Notes: generated by a model from the letters alone, not told the origin. Counted from the first letter of the stretch, positions 10,062 to 19,264 are shown. The stretch is DNA of 64,000 nucleotides from Limnobacter sp. (GCA_029866125.1 JARWZZ010000004.1:124001-188000); one strand, 5' to 3'. A program made the numbers and translations.

Positions 10062-11258
10062 ATGAATGTAGCTGACGAATGGAAGACGGATCTCAAAGAT
10101 CAATACGGCAGAGGACTTAACCGTCTCCTGCCGTTTTTGTTGAAAGCGTTTAGCTTCGTCTGGCTGTCTTTGTGCATTTTGTTGGCTGGTAGCGCCATTT
10201 ACAACCTGTTTCAGGTGCAATCCTTGCGCACTGAAACTGCGCACCGCCGCGAGCTGGAAGGGCAAATTGAAAGCCTGATACTCAAAAGCACTGCCCTACG
10301 TCATTTGGACCATTTGACGCAAAAGCCAAGCTTACAGGCACGCCTGCACAGGGCTGGCTATTCGGACGCTTCCGATTTGGTGACTCAACTTCAAATCCAA
10401 GTTCAAGCCATCAACAACATGGACAAAGACTATGGGCTAACCGACTGGACCGGTCAACTCGACAGCATCCTGCTCAAAATTCAAAAAACGCACAATCAAA
10501 ACATCACCACCCCTGTTTTGCATGTCGACGATTATTCCAATTCAATCACCGGGTTGATTGATGAATGGTTTGCCACGAGTGAGGGCCTCAGCCGTTTTGG
10601 GAAATACCTATCCAGTATTCAAGATGACCGCAGCGGCGAATTGCAGCGTAACAATGTGCTACTGGCAGTGGCAGTGCTGGGCTTTTCCCTTGCGTTGGTG
10701 GGCCTGAATTTGTGGAAACAGGCGCGAGAGTCCGAGCGACATGCCTTGGAAATGAACTCACTGCATGACGAGATCCGAAAAGACCCCCTCACCGGTGTTT
10801 TAAACAGACGTGGTTGGGTTGATTTGACCGCCAGGCAAATACGCCACATGAACAAGTTTGGTCGCACTGCGGTCAGCGTCGCCATTCTGGACATTGATCA
10901 CTTTAAGCAATTCAACGACACGCACGGTCATGATGCGGGCGATCGTCGTTTGATCGAGTTTGGCCACATGCTGAAGCTGAACTTCCGACCTTGCGACTTA
11001 ATTTCGCGAATTGGCGGCGAAGAATTTGCCATTTTGCTGCCCAATTGCACGGTAGAAGACTCCAAGCGAATCATCGACCGAATTCGCGAACTACCGGACA
11101 GCAAGATCAAGTTTTCAGCGGGCATTGCCAGCTTGGAAGAGTGCCACGGCCTGGAAAATGCCATGCTGGTGGCCGATGAGGCGATGTATCAGGCCAAGAA
11201 CAGCGGCCGCAATCAGTGTTGCATTGGGCATCCGCAGAGTTTGCATCAGGTGGGTTAA
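10062..11258 (+). CDS. Membrane-anchored diguanylate cyclase (GGDEF)
   Basis: Predicted c-di-GMP synthase. A transmembrane helix lies at about residues 28-50, a periplasmic sensor region of about 140 residues with no recognised fold follows, and a second helix at about 197-217 leads into the cytoplasmic GGDEF domain (about 235-390). The active-site signature is GGEEF at 318-322, a catalytically competent variant. The inhibitory I-site RPCD at 309-312 sits the canonical five residues upstream, implying product feedback. It stands alone between dut and a repeat-rich gap. The signal sensed cannot be deduced. Confidence 0.93.
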   Translation: MNVADEWKTDLKDQYGRGLNRLLPFLLKAFSFVWLSLCILLAGSAIYNLFQVQSLRTETAHRRELEGQIESLILKSTALRHLDHLTQKPSLQARLHRAGYSDASDLVTQLQIQVQAINNMDKDYGLTDWTGQLDSILLKIQKTHNQNITTPVLHVDDYSNSITGLIDEWFATSEGLSRFGKYLSSIQDDRSGELQRNNVLLAVAVLGFSLALVGLNLWKQARESERHALEMNSLHDEIRKDPLTGVLNRRGWVDLTARQIRHMNKFGRTAVSVAILDIDHFKQFNDTHGHDAGDRRLIEFGHMLKLNFRPCDLISRIGGEEFAILLPNCTVEDSKRIIDRIRELPDSKIKFSAGIASLEECHGLENAMLVADEAMYQAKNSGRNQCCIGHPQSLHQVG

Positions 11259-11311
11259 TTGGCAGCTTGATTGGGCGCTGCTTGTGCGACTCCATTTTCT
11301 GCGCGAGTACT

Positions 11312-11362
11312 TTTGCTGCGCTGCTTCTTTTGCTGCGCTGCTTCTTTTGCTACGCTGCTTTT
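11312..11362. repeat. 17-bp tandem repeat, three copies
   Basis: Two identical copies of TTTGCTGCGCTGCTTCT (11312-11328 and 11329-11345) are followed by a third copy with two changes (11346-11362). The GCTGCTT word also dominates the repeats at 26.34-26.48 kb. Confidence 0.85.
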
Positions 11363-11420
11363 TTTCTGCACGGCTTCTTTAGTAGCCCAGCTCAATTGGC
11401 TGGCCACCGCGCTTAAAGCC

Positions 11421-11726
11421 GCTTGTTTCCGGGCGCCCGAGCGGGCTTAGATTCATCGATACGCAATTGTTTTGTCGCCCGGTGCAGCTTTTTGAATCGC
11501 GCGCGTGGCTCAGTCCCACTGAGCGGGGCTACGTGCCAAGTAGTAACTCGGACCATCCCGCGAATTCAATTGAAGCCGCACACTGCAGCCAAATTGTCAC
11601 CGCTCCATAACGACGCTGCGCAAGCGCAATCGGACTGAACCGTGGTTGCGATTCAGGGGGCGCGCCGGGCGACAAAACACATCTACACCGATGAATCTAA
11701 GCACGCAGCGGAGCCCGGAAACAAGC
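11421..11726. repeat. Large imperfect inverted repeat (about 306 bp, arms of roughly 95 bp)
   Basis: The left arm (11421 to about 11515) read in reverse complement matches the right arm (about 11635 to 11726). Shared words include GCTTGTTTCCGGGC, CTTAGATTCATCG, TTTTGTCGCCCGG and TGAATCGC. The central 120 bp are not paired. The right arm is part of an element found again at 26779-26897. The arrangement resembles a non-autonomous mobile or REP-like element, but no transposase or clear target duplication is seen. Confidence 0.7.
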
Positions 11727-11736
11727 GTCACCAAGC
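11618..11736 (+). repeat. Dispersed 119-bp repeat, copy 1
   Basis: This stretch is closely similar to 26779-26897 in the same orientation and of the same length. Shared blocks include GCGCAAGCGCAATCGGAC, CGCGCCGGGCGACAAAACAC and ATGAATCTAAGCA. Weaker similarity (ATTGTCACCGC-CCA) continues about 25 bp upstream of both copies. Both copies lie in gene-free gaps. Confidence 0.85.
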
Positions 11737-11744
11737 AAACATGG

Positions 11745-11890
11745 TCAGCCGGTTGCGGTTGCACTGCGCCATACCAAACAGTACGCCACTTGACAAGGTG
11801 GTGTCAGCCGGTTGCGGTTGTACGGCGTCATACCAAACAGTACACCACATGACAAGGTGGTGTCAGCCGGTTGCGGTTGCACGGCGTCAC
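11745..11890 (+). repeat. 59-bp tandem repeat, about 2.5 copies
   Basis: TCAGCCGGTTGCGGTTG begins at 11745, 11804 and 11863, an exact period of 59 bp, with only a few substitutions between units. Each full unit carries a small hairpin, for example CACCAC at 11843-11848 with GTGGTG at 11857-11862. The units are contiguous, without unique spacers. Confidence 0.88.
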
Positions 11891-11976
11891 TACAAACGAC
11901 CCGCGCAATAGAAAAGACCCAAGCACCTTCACACTTGGGCCTTCTTACAACCAAACAATTTAAAGCCAAATCAGCT

Positions 11977-14298
11977 TTACTCGTCCAGCATCACTTCATC
12001 ACCGCTTTCAGTTTCTTGACCCGTATCCGCTTCGCCAAAGTTCAACTGCACCTGATCATCAATCAAGTCCACAGTCACTTTGCCACCGCCAGTCAACTTG
12101 CCAAACAGCAGCTCGTCAGCCAAGGCCTTGCGAATCGTGTCCTGAATCAAACGCTGCATTGGGCGTGCACCCATCAGCGGGTCGAAGCCTTTCTTGCCAA
12201 GGTGCTTACGCAACTCGTCAGTGAAAATGGCATCCACTTTCTTCTGGTGCAACTGCTCTTCCAGCTCCATCAAGAACTTGTCCACCACGCGAAGGATAAT
12301 TTCTTCGTCCAGCGGACGGAAGCTGATGATGCTGTCCAAACGGTTGCGGAACTCTGGCGTGAACATGCGCTTGATGTCTTCCATCTCGTCGCCCTGCACT
12401 TTCGCCTCGGTAAAGCCAATATTGCGTTTGGTCAAGGCTTCGGCACCCGCGTTGGTGGTCATGATAATGATCACATTGCGGAAGTCAGCTTTACGCCCGT
12501 TGTTGTCGGTCAACGTGCCGTTGTCCATCACCTGCAACAGGATGTTAAACACATCCGGGTGCGCCTTTTCAATTTCGTCCAGCAACAGCACGCAATGCGG
12601 CTTCTTGGTGATGGCCTCGGTCAACAAACCGCCTTGGTCAAATCCAACATAGCCGGGTGGCGCGCCAATTAAGCGAGACACCGCATGACGCTCCATGTAT
12701 TCCGACATGTCAAAGCGCAACATTTCGATGCCCAAGATAAATGCCAGCTGCTTGGCCACCTCTGTTTTACCCACACCCGTAGGGCCTGAGAACAAGAATG
12801 AGCCAATCGGCTTGTCGGGCTTGCCCAAACCAGAGCGAGACATCTTGATTGCAGCGGCAAGCGCTTCAATCGCAGGGTCCTGACCGAACACCACAGACTT
12901 CAGATCGCGGTCCAGTGTGGACAGCTTGTTGCGGTCATCGGTGTTTACAGACTGAGGTGGAATGCGGGCGATTTTTGCCACGATGTCTTCCACATCCGCC
13001 TTGGTAATGGTTTTACGCTGTTTGCTTTTCGGCAAAATACGTTGTGCCGCACCGGCCTCATCAATCACGTCAATCGCCTTGTCAGGCAAATGGCGGTCAT
13101 TGATAAACTTGGCAGACAACTCAGCAGCAGCAGAAATTGCAGCTGCAGAATATTTCACGCCGTGGTGATCTTCAAAACGGCTCTTCAAGCCGCGCAGAAT
13201 TTCAATCGTCTGCTCAACCGAAGGCTCGTTCACGTCAATCTTTTGGAAGCGACGTGACAAAGCATGGTCTTTCTCAAAAATGCCACGGTATTCAGTGAAG
13301 GTGGTTGCACCAATGCACTTCAACTGGCCTGAAGACAATGCCGGTTTAAGCAAGTTGGACGCATCCAGCGTACCGCCCGATGCAGAACCCGCACCAATCA
13401 GTGTGTGGATTTCGTCGATGAACAATATCGAGTCTGGGTTGGACTTGAGTTGTTTCAACACGGCTTTTAAGCGCTGCTCAAAATCACCGCGGTATTTGGT
13501 ACCCGCCAGCAAAGCGCCCATGTCGAGGGAATGCACCTGGGCCGATTCCAAAATTTCCGGAACCTCACCTTGTACAATTCTCCAAGCCAAGCCTTCGGCG
13601 ATCGCCGTCTTACCCACGCCAGCCTCACCCACCAACAGTGGGTTGTTTTTGCGGCGGCGGCACAAGATTTGAATCACACGCTCAACTTCACCCTCGCGAC
13701 CAATCAACGGATCAATCTTACCCTCACGCGCCAAGGCATTCAGGTTTTGAGTGTACTGATCCAGTGGGGATTGCTTTTCACCGCCAGCCTGAGTCGCTTC
13801 CGCCTCCTGCTCTTGATTCTCGCTGGGCGCACTTTCCTGCTTGGGCTGAGGCGCTTGCGGCGTTTTGGTGATGCCATGCGAAATGAAGTTCACCACATCC
13901 AAGCGAGTAATGCCCTGTTGGTGCAGGTAATACACCGCGTGGGAATCTTTCTCGCCAAAAATGGCAACCAACACATTGGCACCCGTCACTTCCTTCTTGC
14001 CATTGGACGTGGATTGCACGTGCATAATGGCGCGCTGAATAACGCGCTGAAAGCCTAGCGTAGGTTGAGTGTCGACTTCATCTTGGCCAGACACCACAGG
14101 GGTGTTGTCCCGAATGAAGTTTTGCAAGTTCTTGCGAATCTCTTCAATATCGCAAGAACAATTGCGCAGCACTTCCGCAGCGGAGGGGTTGTCAAGCAAT
14201 GCCAATAGCAAATGCTCAACTGTTATGAATTCATGCTTTTGCTGACGTGCGTCAACAAATGCCATGTGCAAACTGACTTCTAACTCTTGCGCGATCAT
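11977..14298 (-). CDS. clpA: ATP-dependent Clp protease ATP-binding subunit ClpA
   Basis: AAA+ unfoldase that feeds substrates to ClpP and works with the adaptor ClpS. It has the N-domain double repeat (1-145), an acidic/Gln-rich linker, AAA module 1 with [13 protein letters not shown] and module 2 with [13 protein letters not shown], and a C-terminal D2-small domain ending in acidic residues. The start is set at 14298 ([14 protein letters not shown]), directly after a strong GGAGGA Shine-Dalgarno; an upstream in-frame codon would add six residues without support. Length is 773 aa. The clpS stop overlaps this start (ATGA), so clpS-clpA form a coupled operon. Confidence 0.97.
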   Translation of the reverse strand: MIAQELEVSLHMAFVDARQQKHEFITVEHLLLALLDNPSAAEVLRNCSCDIEEIRKNLQNFIRDNTPVVSGQDEVDTQPTLGFQRVIQRAIMHVQSTSNGKKEVTGANVLVAIFGEKDSHAVYYLHQQGITRLDVVNFISHGITKTPQAPQPKQESAPSENQEQEAEATQAGGEKQSPLDQYTQNLNALAREGKIDPLIGREGEVERVIQILCRRRKNNPLLVGEAGVGKTAIAEGLAWRIVQGEVPEILESAQVHSLDMGALLAGTKYRGDFEQRLKAVLKQLKSNPDSILFIDEIHTLIGAGSASGGTLDASNLLKPALSSGQLKCIGATTFTEYRGIFEKDHALSRRFQKIDVNEPSVEQTIEILRGLKSRFEDHHGVKYSAAAISAAAELSAKFINDRHLPDKAIDVIDEAGAAQRILPKSKQRKTITKADVEDIVAKIARIPPQSVNTDDRNKLSTLDRDLKSVVFGQDPAIEALAAAIKMSRSGLGKPDKPIGSFLFSGPTGVGKTEVAKQLAFILGIEMLRFDMSEYMERHAVSRLIGAPPGYVGFDQGGLLTEAITKKPHCVLLLDEIEKAHPDVFNILLQVMDNGTLTDNNGRKADFRNVIIIMTTNAGAEALTKRNIGFTEAKVQGDEMEDIKRMFTPEFRNRLDSIISFRPLDEEIILRVVDKFLMELEEQLHQKKVDAIFTDELRKHLGKKGFDPLMGARPMQRLIQDTIRKALADELLFGKLTGGGKVTVDLIDDQVQLNFGEADTGQETESGDEVMLDE

Positions 14299-14603
14299 GT
14301 TTCCTCCATCACGCACTGCAGCGGATGCTGGTGCTGCCTTGCGAAACTACAGACCAATTCAACCTTGGTCGAGGCTATGTCCTTGGGATAAACCCCGCAG
14401 ACTCCTTTCCCATCTCGATGCACTTTCAGCATGATTTGGGTAGCCTGCTCCCTGCCCTTACCAAAAAACTGTTGCAACACAATGACTACAAACTCCATAG
14501 GAGTGTAGTCGTCATTCAATAAAACCACTTGGTACATAGGAGGAAGTTTAGCCTTCTGCTCCTTGGATTCCAGTACTGGTGTTGGGTTATTCTGCGTACT
14601 CAT
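14295..14603 (-). CDS. clpS: ATP-dependent Clp protease adaptor ClpS
   Basis: N-recognin adaptor that binds proteins with N-degron residues and hands them to ClpA. The core shows [17 protein letters not shown] (about residues 24-40), containing the N-degron pocket, and the [12 protein letters not shown] segment. The length of 102 aa is typical. It is translated ahead of clpA with a 4-bp overlap. Confidence 0.97.
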   Translation of the reverse strand: MSTQNNPTPVLESKEQKAKLPPMYQVVLLNDDYTPMEFVVIVLQQFFGKGREQATQIMLKVHRDGKGVCGVYPKDIASTKVELVCSFARQHQHPLQCVMEET

Positions 14604-14989
14604 AACTTCATTGTAATCACTTCTGTAGACGCTGCAACACAGAGAAGCAGGGATTAACAGGCTCTATCTTATGTCTTGGATGAAAAACATCATAAATTCA
14701 AGGATGAGCAATTAAAAAAATTGTATGAAGCTCTGCATAAAAATACAATTTACCAAGCAGGGGGGCCTGGATTTGCACTAATTGCGGTCAATACGGCCGT
14801 CTGGACATTCTGTATCGCGATAAGTTCCCAAGAATTTACAAAAAACAAGGGAAAACACCTAAATTGTATCTAATGTATTGTTGACCAATTGTTACTCCCG
14901 TTTCAACATTAAACCAAGCCTACCTAGGGGTGGCGAGCAGTTGACGCGTCGTCGTCAATGGAGTTTAGTTTTTAGAAGGAGGGCTCGCA
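14604..14989. other. AT-rich intergenic region between clpS and the cold-shock gene
   Basis: This 386-bp gap contains the divergent promoters for clpS and the cold-shock gene. It also holds an AT-rich stretch (14676-14873) that can be read as a 65-codon frame from TTG, with a hydrophobic middle but no good ribosome-binding site. I do not recognise the peptide and regard it as a possible relic. A short inverted repeat (TTGACG/CGTCAA, 14940-14957) lies in the likely leader of the cold-shock mRNA. Confidence 0.5.
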
Positions 14990-15211
14990 ATGGCGACCGG
15001 CACCGTTAAGTGGTTCAATGATGCCAAAGGATTTGGCTTTATTACACCTGATTCAGGAAGTGAAGAGTTGTTTGCTCATTTCTCTGCAATTCAGTCCAAT
15101 GGTTTTCGTTCTTTGAAGGAAGGCCAAAAAGTCACATTCGATATCGTCGAAGGACCCAAGGGTAAACAAGCACAAAATATTTGTCCGGTTGAAGCAACAA
15201 GCGCAGCCTGA
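14990..15211 (+). CDS. Cold-shock domain protein (CspA family)
   Basis: Small single-strand nucleic-acid-binding OB-fold protein acting as an RNA chaperone. RNP1 is GFGFITPD (about residues 15-22) and RNP2-like LFAHFSAI is at about 27-34, after the conserved GTVKWFND start. The length of 73 aa is typical for betaproteobacterial Csp proteins. A strong Shine-Dalgarno (AAGGAGG) lies about 9 bp before the ATG. The probable long, structured 5' leader fits cold-inducible control, though that is not proven by sequence. Confidence 0.95.
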   Translation: MATGTVKWFNDAKGFGFITPDSGSEELFAHFSAIQSNGFRSLKEGQKVTFDIVEGPKGKQAQNICPVEATSAA

Positions 15212-15266
15212 AATTAAAAATAGCTTGAATACGCCCTTTGGCGCATAGCAATTAAAGCAGTAAGTG

Positions 15267-15296
15267 AAAAGCCAGCTCTCAAAAGCTGGCTTTTTT
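15267..15296 (+). terminator. Rho-independent terminator after the cold-shock gene
   Basis: AAAAGCCAGCT pairs with AGCTGGCTTTT around a CTCAAA loop, followed by a run of six T. It lies 55 bp past the cold-shock stop codon and rules out using the most upstream start codon of the following kinase frame. Confidence 0.9.
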
Positions 15297-15413
15297 CATG
15301 GGCTCCAACCCACCAACAGATGGGTGAATACACACCAGTTCCGCAAAACAGTTTTTTACATTCGAATTAACATGGTCTACGGTCTTAACCTCAGTTTGAA
15401 CAGAGGGGGCCAA

Positions 15414-17546
15414 ATGTTCACATTCAATTCGGTGCAGACAACCTTGCAAAACTCAGTACCAAACACCTCCATAACTGACACAATCCCCAGCGCGCTGCAA
15501 ACCTTGCTGCCGCATGGTTTTTGCATCAACTGGAACCCTACCCTGCTGGCCATGCATGTAGGGTCAGACGCGTTGATTGCATTGGCCTATTTCTCCATTC
15601 CAATCAGTTTGATTTGGATCAGCCGCAGGCTTTCCCTGGGCAAGCTGCAGAACTTTTATTACCTGTTTGCCACTTTTATTCTGGCATGCGGCGTCACTCA
15701 TGTGTTTGGAATTCTGACGCTTTGGACCCCAATGTACATGTACCAAGGCTATGCAAAAGTATTCACCGCCGTGGTGTCCATCATCACTGCGGGTTACATG
15801 ATTCCCAAGTTAAAAACAGTGCTGTCACTTCCCAACCTGGACGACCTGATTCAGCTCAATGCAAACCTGCAAGCTCAAATCAGTAACAATGAGAAAATTC
15901 AAATCGAGTTGCGCGACTCTGTAAAAAAGGCGCTGGAAGCCCAACAAACCCAAGCACAATTTTTGGCCAACATGAGCCATGAAATACGCACCCCGATGAA
16001 CGGGGTTGTGGGGGCCACAGCGCTGCTGTTGGACACGCAGATGTCTGAGGTGCAGCATTCCCTGACCAACACGGTCAGGGCCAGTGCAAACTCGCTTCTG
16101 AAGCTGCTTAATGACATTCTGGACATCTCCAAGGTTGAAAGCGGGCTGATGACCTTGTCCATGTCCGAGTTTGAATTGGCGGAGCTTTTCGAAGAAGTAA
16201 ACCAAAGTTTTGGCATTGAGGCTGACAGGAAAAATATTGAATTGGTGTGCCCTATCAAGCCCGTACAGGGGCTGCACATTGAGTCTGATTTTCTAAGACT
16301 CAAGCAGATTGTTTTCAATTTGGTGGGCAATGCAATCAAGTTCACAGACAAAGGGTGCGTCACGCTGGAATGTGAGGTCTTACCCAACCCGGCAGACAGC
16401 GACCGAGGCCTTCTGAACCTCAAAATTAGGGACACCGGTACCGGTATTCCAAAAGAGGCACTCGGCACTGTGTTTGATCGATTTAAACAGGCCAGTCACT
16501 ATTTGGACTCGCGCAATCGCGGCGGCACAGGCTTGGGTTTGGCAATTGTGCGGGAATTGATTCACCTGATGGGCGGGAACATCCAACTGCGCAGTGAGCT
16601 GGGTGTGGGTACCGAAGTTGAGTTGTCGATTCCAGTCAAAATCGATGCCCAAACCAAGGACAAAGCCCCGCAGGCAGAAAAAGAACAAGGGAGCATACTA
16701 ATCCACATCATCGCCACGACGCCTGATGTCAAACAGTCGCTTCTCAATTACCTCAGTATCCTCAATTGCACCCCTGTGCATGACTTGGATGACTTTTTAG
16801 AACGCTGCACCGTCAATATTGCCACCGACGCAACCAGCCCTACCGCTTCCCAAATCAACAAGGCAGTACCTATTTTGGTGCTGGACTACGGGAAATCGCT
16901 CAAGGACCTGAGCCAATCTGACAGTGTGGTTAATCTGGTTCAGTCGGGCAAATTGGATTTACTTACCATTCGATCTGTTAGCCATGAACGTGAGGATTCG
17001 ATTGAGGTGGAACGGCTTCGAACCCATTCCATCTTCCGACCTATTTCCTTCAAGAAAATTCAGGATCTTCTGGACAACCTGAAAAGTGGATTGCCAAGCG
17101 GTCGATCGAATACGGTAGGTGGGTTTTCTGGGCAGGCAGCATTAAGCGGCAAGGTGCTTTTGGTGGAGGATTCGATTGTCAGCCAAAAAATTGTGAAACT
17201 GGCATTGGAAAAACGCGGGCTTACTGTGATCACCGCCAACAACGGAGAAGAAGCAATCCACTACTTGAGAGGCAACACTGCCGATTTGGTGCTGATGGAC
17301 GGTCAAATGCCAATAATAGACGGCTACCAAGCCACCGCGATGATTCGTGAAGGCCAAGTGGGCGAGGTAAACCAAAACCTGACCATTGTTGCTTTAACTG
17401 CCCATGCGATGGAAGGCGAGAAAGAGCGGTGCTTGAAATTGGGAATGAATGATTTTTTGATCAAGCCGCTGGATTTGGACCACTTGGACCAAATACTGAA
17501 AAGGTATTTGAAGCAGAACGACCTAGGGAAACAAGCGCTTCCCTAG
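15414..17546 (+). CDS. Hybrid histidine kinase with an ethylene-receptor-like (ETR1-type) membrane sensor
   Basis: Predicted sensor kinase of 710 aa. Three N-terminal transmembrane helices (about residues 42-135) match the ethylene-binding domain of plant ETR1. The residues matching ETR1 Asp25, Tyr32, Ile62, Cys65 and His69 are all present here as Asp52, Tyr59, Ile89, Cys92 and His96, in ALAYFSIP and ACGVTH. Cys and His are the Cu(I) ligands in the plant receptor. A coiled coil (140-180) leads directly to the HisKA domain (SHEIRTPMNG, His189) with no GAF or PAS domain, then a HATPase domain with a GGTGLGLAI box. A degenerate receiver-like region follows, then a true receiver (about 579-705, Asp629, Lys684). 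The start at 15414 has a GAGGGGG ribosome-binding site; frames from 15264 would begin inside the terminator. Confidence 0.92.
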   Translation: MFTFNSVQTTLQNSVPNTSITDTIPSALQTLLPHGFCINWNPTLLAMHVGSDALIALAYFSIPISLIWISRRLSLGKLQNFYYLFATFILACGVTHVFGILTLWTPMYMYQGYAKVFTAVVSIITAGYMIPKLKTVLSLPNLDDLIQLNANLQAQISNNEKIQIELRDSVKKALEAQQTQAQFLANMSHEIRTPMNGVVGATALLLDTQMSEVQHSLTNTVRASANSLLKLLNDILDISKVESGLMTLSMSEFELAELFEEVNQSFGIEADRKNIELVCPIKPVQGLHIESDFLRLKQIVFNLVGNAIKFTDKGCVTLECEVLPNPADSDRGLLNLKIRDTGTGIPKEALGTVFDRFKQASHYLDSRNRGGTGLGLAIVRELIHLMGGNIQLRSELGVGTEVELSIPVKIDAQTKDKAPQAEKEQGSILIHIIATTPDVKQSLLNYLSILNCTPVHDLDDFLERCTVNIATDATSPTASQINKAVPILVLDYGKSLKDLSQSDSVVNLVQSGKLDLLTIRSVSHEREDSIEVERLRTHSIFRPISFKKIQDLLDNLKSGLPSGRSNTVGGFSGQAALSGKVLLVEDSIVSQKIVKLALEKRGLTVITANNGEEAIHYLRGNTADLVLMDGQMPIIDGYQATAMIREGQVGEVNQNLTIVALTAHAMEGEKERCLKLGMNDFLIKPLDLDHLDQILKRYLKQNDLGKQALP

Positions 17547-17604
17547 GTTGATGTTGCTGGAGTGATGAAGCGAAGATCAGCCTCGGTACTTCAGTCTCGG
17601 TACT

Positions 17605-17946
17605 TCAGTCTCGCGTCAGCACTTCGACCAATTCAACCTCAAAAATAAGGTCGGAGTTGGCCTTGATCGGGCCCATTGAGCGTGAGCCATAAGCCAAGTG
17701 GGCAGGTACGGAAAGCTTGCGCTTGCCCCCAACCTTCATGCCCGGAATGCCTTGGTCCCAACCTTGAATGACCCGGCCTACGCCGATGACAGTCTCGAAA
17801 GGCTGACCACGGCCATAAGAGGAATCAAACTCTTTGCCATCCAGCAAAGTACCGCGGTAGTGCGCACGAATTAACGCGCCCTTGACGGCCTCTTTGCCTT
17901 CACCCACTACCAAATCTTCAATAACCAGTTCTTTGATGTCGCTCAT
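17605..17946 (-). CDS. FKBP-type peptidyl-prolyl cis-trans isomerase
   Basis: Small single-domain FKBP rotamase (113 aa), probably cytosolic since no signal peptide is seen. Active-site features of the fold are visible: the strand AHYRGTLLDGKEFDSSYGRG, the VIQGWDQGIPGMKVGG segment containing the conserved Trp, and the LAYGSRSMG loop followed by LIFEVELVEV. It lies 13 bp downstream of icd on the same strand and may be co-transcribed. A 14-bp word (TCGGTACTTCAGTC) is duplicated in the 40 bp straddling its stop codon. Confidence 0.93.
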   Translation of the reverse strand: MSDIKELVIEDLVVGEGKEAVKGALIRAHYRGTLLDGKEFDSSYGRGQPFETVIGVGRVIQGWDQGIPGMKVGGKRKLSVPAHLAYGSRSMGPIKANSDLIFEVELVEVLTRD

Positions 17947-17958
17947 ATTGCACTCAGC

Positions 17959-19206
17959 TCACATGTTTTCGATCATGACTTGACCGAAGCCGGAGCAACT
18001 CACTTGGGTAGCGCCTTCCATCAAACGTGCAAAGTCATACGTCACTTTCTTGGAGTTGATTGAACGGCCCATGGATTCAATAATCATGTCCGCTGCTTCA
18101 AACCAGCCCATGTGGCGCAACATCATTTCTGCTGACAGAATTTCTGAACCGGGGTTCACGTAGTCTTTGCCTGCATACTTGGGTGCTGTGCCGTGCGTGG
18201 CTTCAAACATCGCAATCGTGTCTGACAAGTTGGCACCGGGGGCAATACCAATACCGCCCACTTGGGCCGCCAAAGCGTCAGAAATGTAGTCGCCATTCAG
18301 GTTCATGGTGGCAATCACGCTGTACTCTGCGGGACGCAGCAAAATTTGCTGCAAGAAAGCATCGGCAATCACGTCTTTAATTACGATGTCGCCGTGAGGG
18401 GCTTTGATTTTCAACCATGGGCCACCATCCAACAGCTCTGCACCAAACTCGCTTTTTGCCAAGCCGTAGCACCATGAAGCAAACGCGCCTTCGGTGTACT
18501 TCATGATGTTGCCCTTGTGCACGATGGTCACGGAAGGCTTTTTGTTGTCAATCGCGTACTGCACTGCTTTGCGGAACAGGCGCTCTGAACCGTCTTTTGA
18601 GCAGGGCTTGATGCCAATGCCTGAAGTCTCGGGGAAGCGAATTTTTGTGACGTTGAATTCGTCTTGCAAAAACTTGATCAGCTTTTTGGCTTTGTCAGAC
18701 TTGGCTTCGAACTCGATGCCGGCATAAATGTCCTCTGAGTTTTCACGGAAGATCACCATGTCCGTTTTTTCGGGCTCTTTCACTGGGCTGGGCACGCCGG
18801 GGAAGTAGCGCACGGGGCGCAGGCACACATACAAATCCAGCTCTTGACGCATGGCCACGTTGATGGAGCGAATGCCGCCGCCAACCGGTGTTGTCAATGG
18901 GCCTTTGATGGACACCACATATTCTTTCAGCACTTGCAGCGTTTCTTCTGGCAGCCACACATCGGGGCCATACACTTTGGTTGCCTTCTCACCAGCGTAC
19001 ACTTCCATCCAGCTAATTTTTTTCTTGCCACCGTAAGCTTTAGCCACGGCTGCGTCTACGACGTCGATCATTACGGGTGTAATGTCAAAACCTGTGCCAT
19101 CCCCTTCAATAAAAGGAATAATCGGCTGATCAGGTACATTCAAGGAAAAGTCAGGATTGACTGTGATTTTTTGACCGACTTTAGGTACTTGTATGTGTTG
19201 GTACAT
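17959..19206 (-). CDS. icd: NADP-dependent isocitrate dehydrogenase
   Basis: TCA-cycle enzyme oxidising isocitrate to 2-oxoglutarate with NADP. It is of the E. coli Icd type: [16 protein letters not shown] at the N-terminus, the substrate-binding [13 protein letters not shown] containing the phosphorylatable/isocitrate-binding Ser, and [22 protein letters not shown] with the metal-binding Asp residues. [12 protein letters not shown] contributes to the NADP site. The start at 19206 ([10 protein letters not shown]) follows GGAGTGAGC; an upstream in-frame codon would add 16 residues not typical of the family. Length is 415 aa. A promoter candidate lies about 60 bp upstream. Confidence 0.96.
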   Translation of the reverse strand: MYQHIQVPKVGQKITVNPDFSLNVPDQPIIPFIEGDGTGFDITPVMIDVVDAAVAKAYGGKKKISWMEVYAGEKATKVYGPDVWLPEETLQVLKEYVVSIKGPLTTPVGGGIRSINVAMRQELDLYVCLRPVRYFPGVPSPVKEPEKTDMVIFRENSEDIYAGIEFEAKSDKAKKLIKFLQDEFNVTKIRFPETSGIGIKPCSKDGSERLFRKAVQYAIDNKKPSVTIVHKGNIMKYTEGAFASWCYGLAKSEFGAELLDGGPWLKIKAPHGDIVIKDVIADAFLQQILLRPAEYSVIATMNLNGDYISDALAAQVGGIGIAPGANLSDTIAMFEATHGTAPKYAGKDYVNPGSEILSAEMMLRHMGWFEAADMIIESMGRSINSKKVTYDFARLMEGATQVSCSGFGQVMIENM

Positions 19207-19264
19207 GCTCACTCCGCTTCTTACCAAATTGTTAGGGGGCCCACTTAGAGGCAATGCTCTAGAT

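Larger units (their letters stand above)
11259..11976. other. Repeat-rich intergenic region without a supportable gene
   Basis: About 0.7 kb between the diguanylate cyclase and clpA. In order it holds a 17-bp tandem repeat (11312-11362), a large imperfect inverted repeat (arms from 11421 and ending at 11726), and two and a half copies of a 59-bp tandem repeat (11745-11890). Reading frames crossing it are composed of the repeats and lack ribosome-binding sites. Parts of the inverted repeat recur at 26.8 kb. Confidence 0.8.

Noticed and set aside
11745-11890. CRISPR array
   Set aside because: The repeats are contiguous 59-bp units without unique spacers, and there are no cas genes anywhere in the window.
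11642-11911. Open frames through the 59-bp repeats
   Set aside because: The periodic peptides only reflect the DNA repeat; no ribosome-binding site and no homology recognised.
13531-14058. 175-aa frame opposite clpA
   Set aside because: Shadow of the conserved clpA coding sequence; no independent start signal or recognised domain.
14940-14957. Riboswitch in the cold-shock leader
   Set aside because: Only a short hairpin is visible; no known aptamer pattern can be recognised, so it is noted as a leader feature only.
15264-15413. Extended N-terminus of the ethylene-receptor-like kinase
   Set aside because: The first possible start codon lies in or beside the terminator of the cold-shock gene, and the segment lacks conservation with the sensor domain; 15414 has a good ribosome-binding site.
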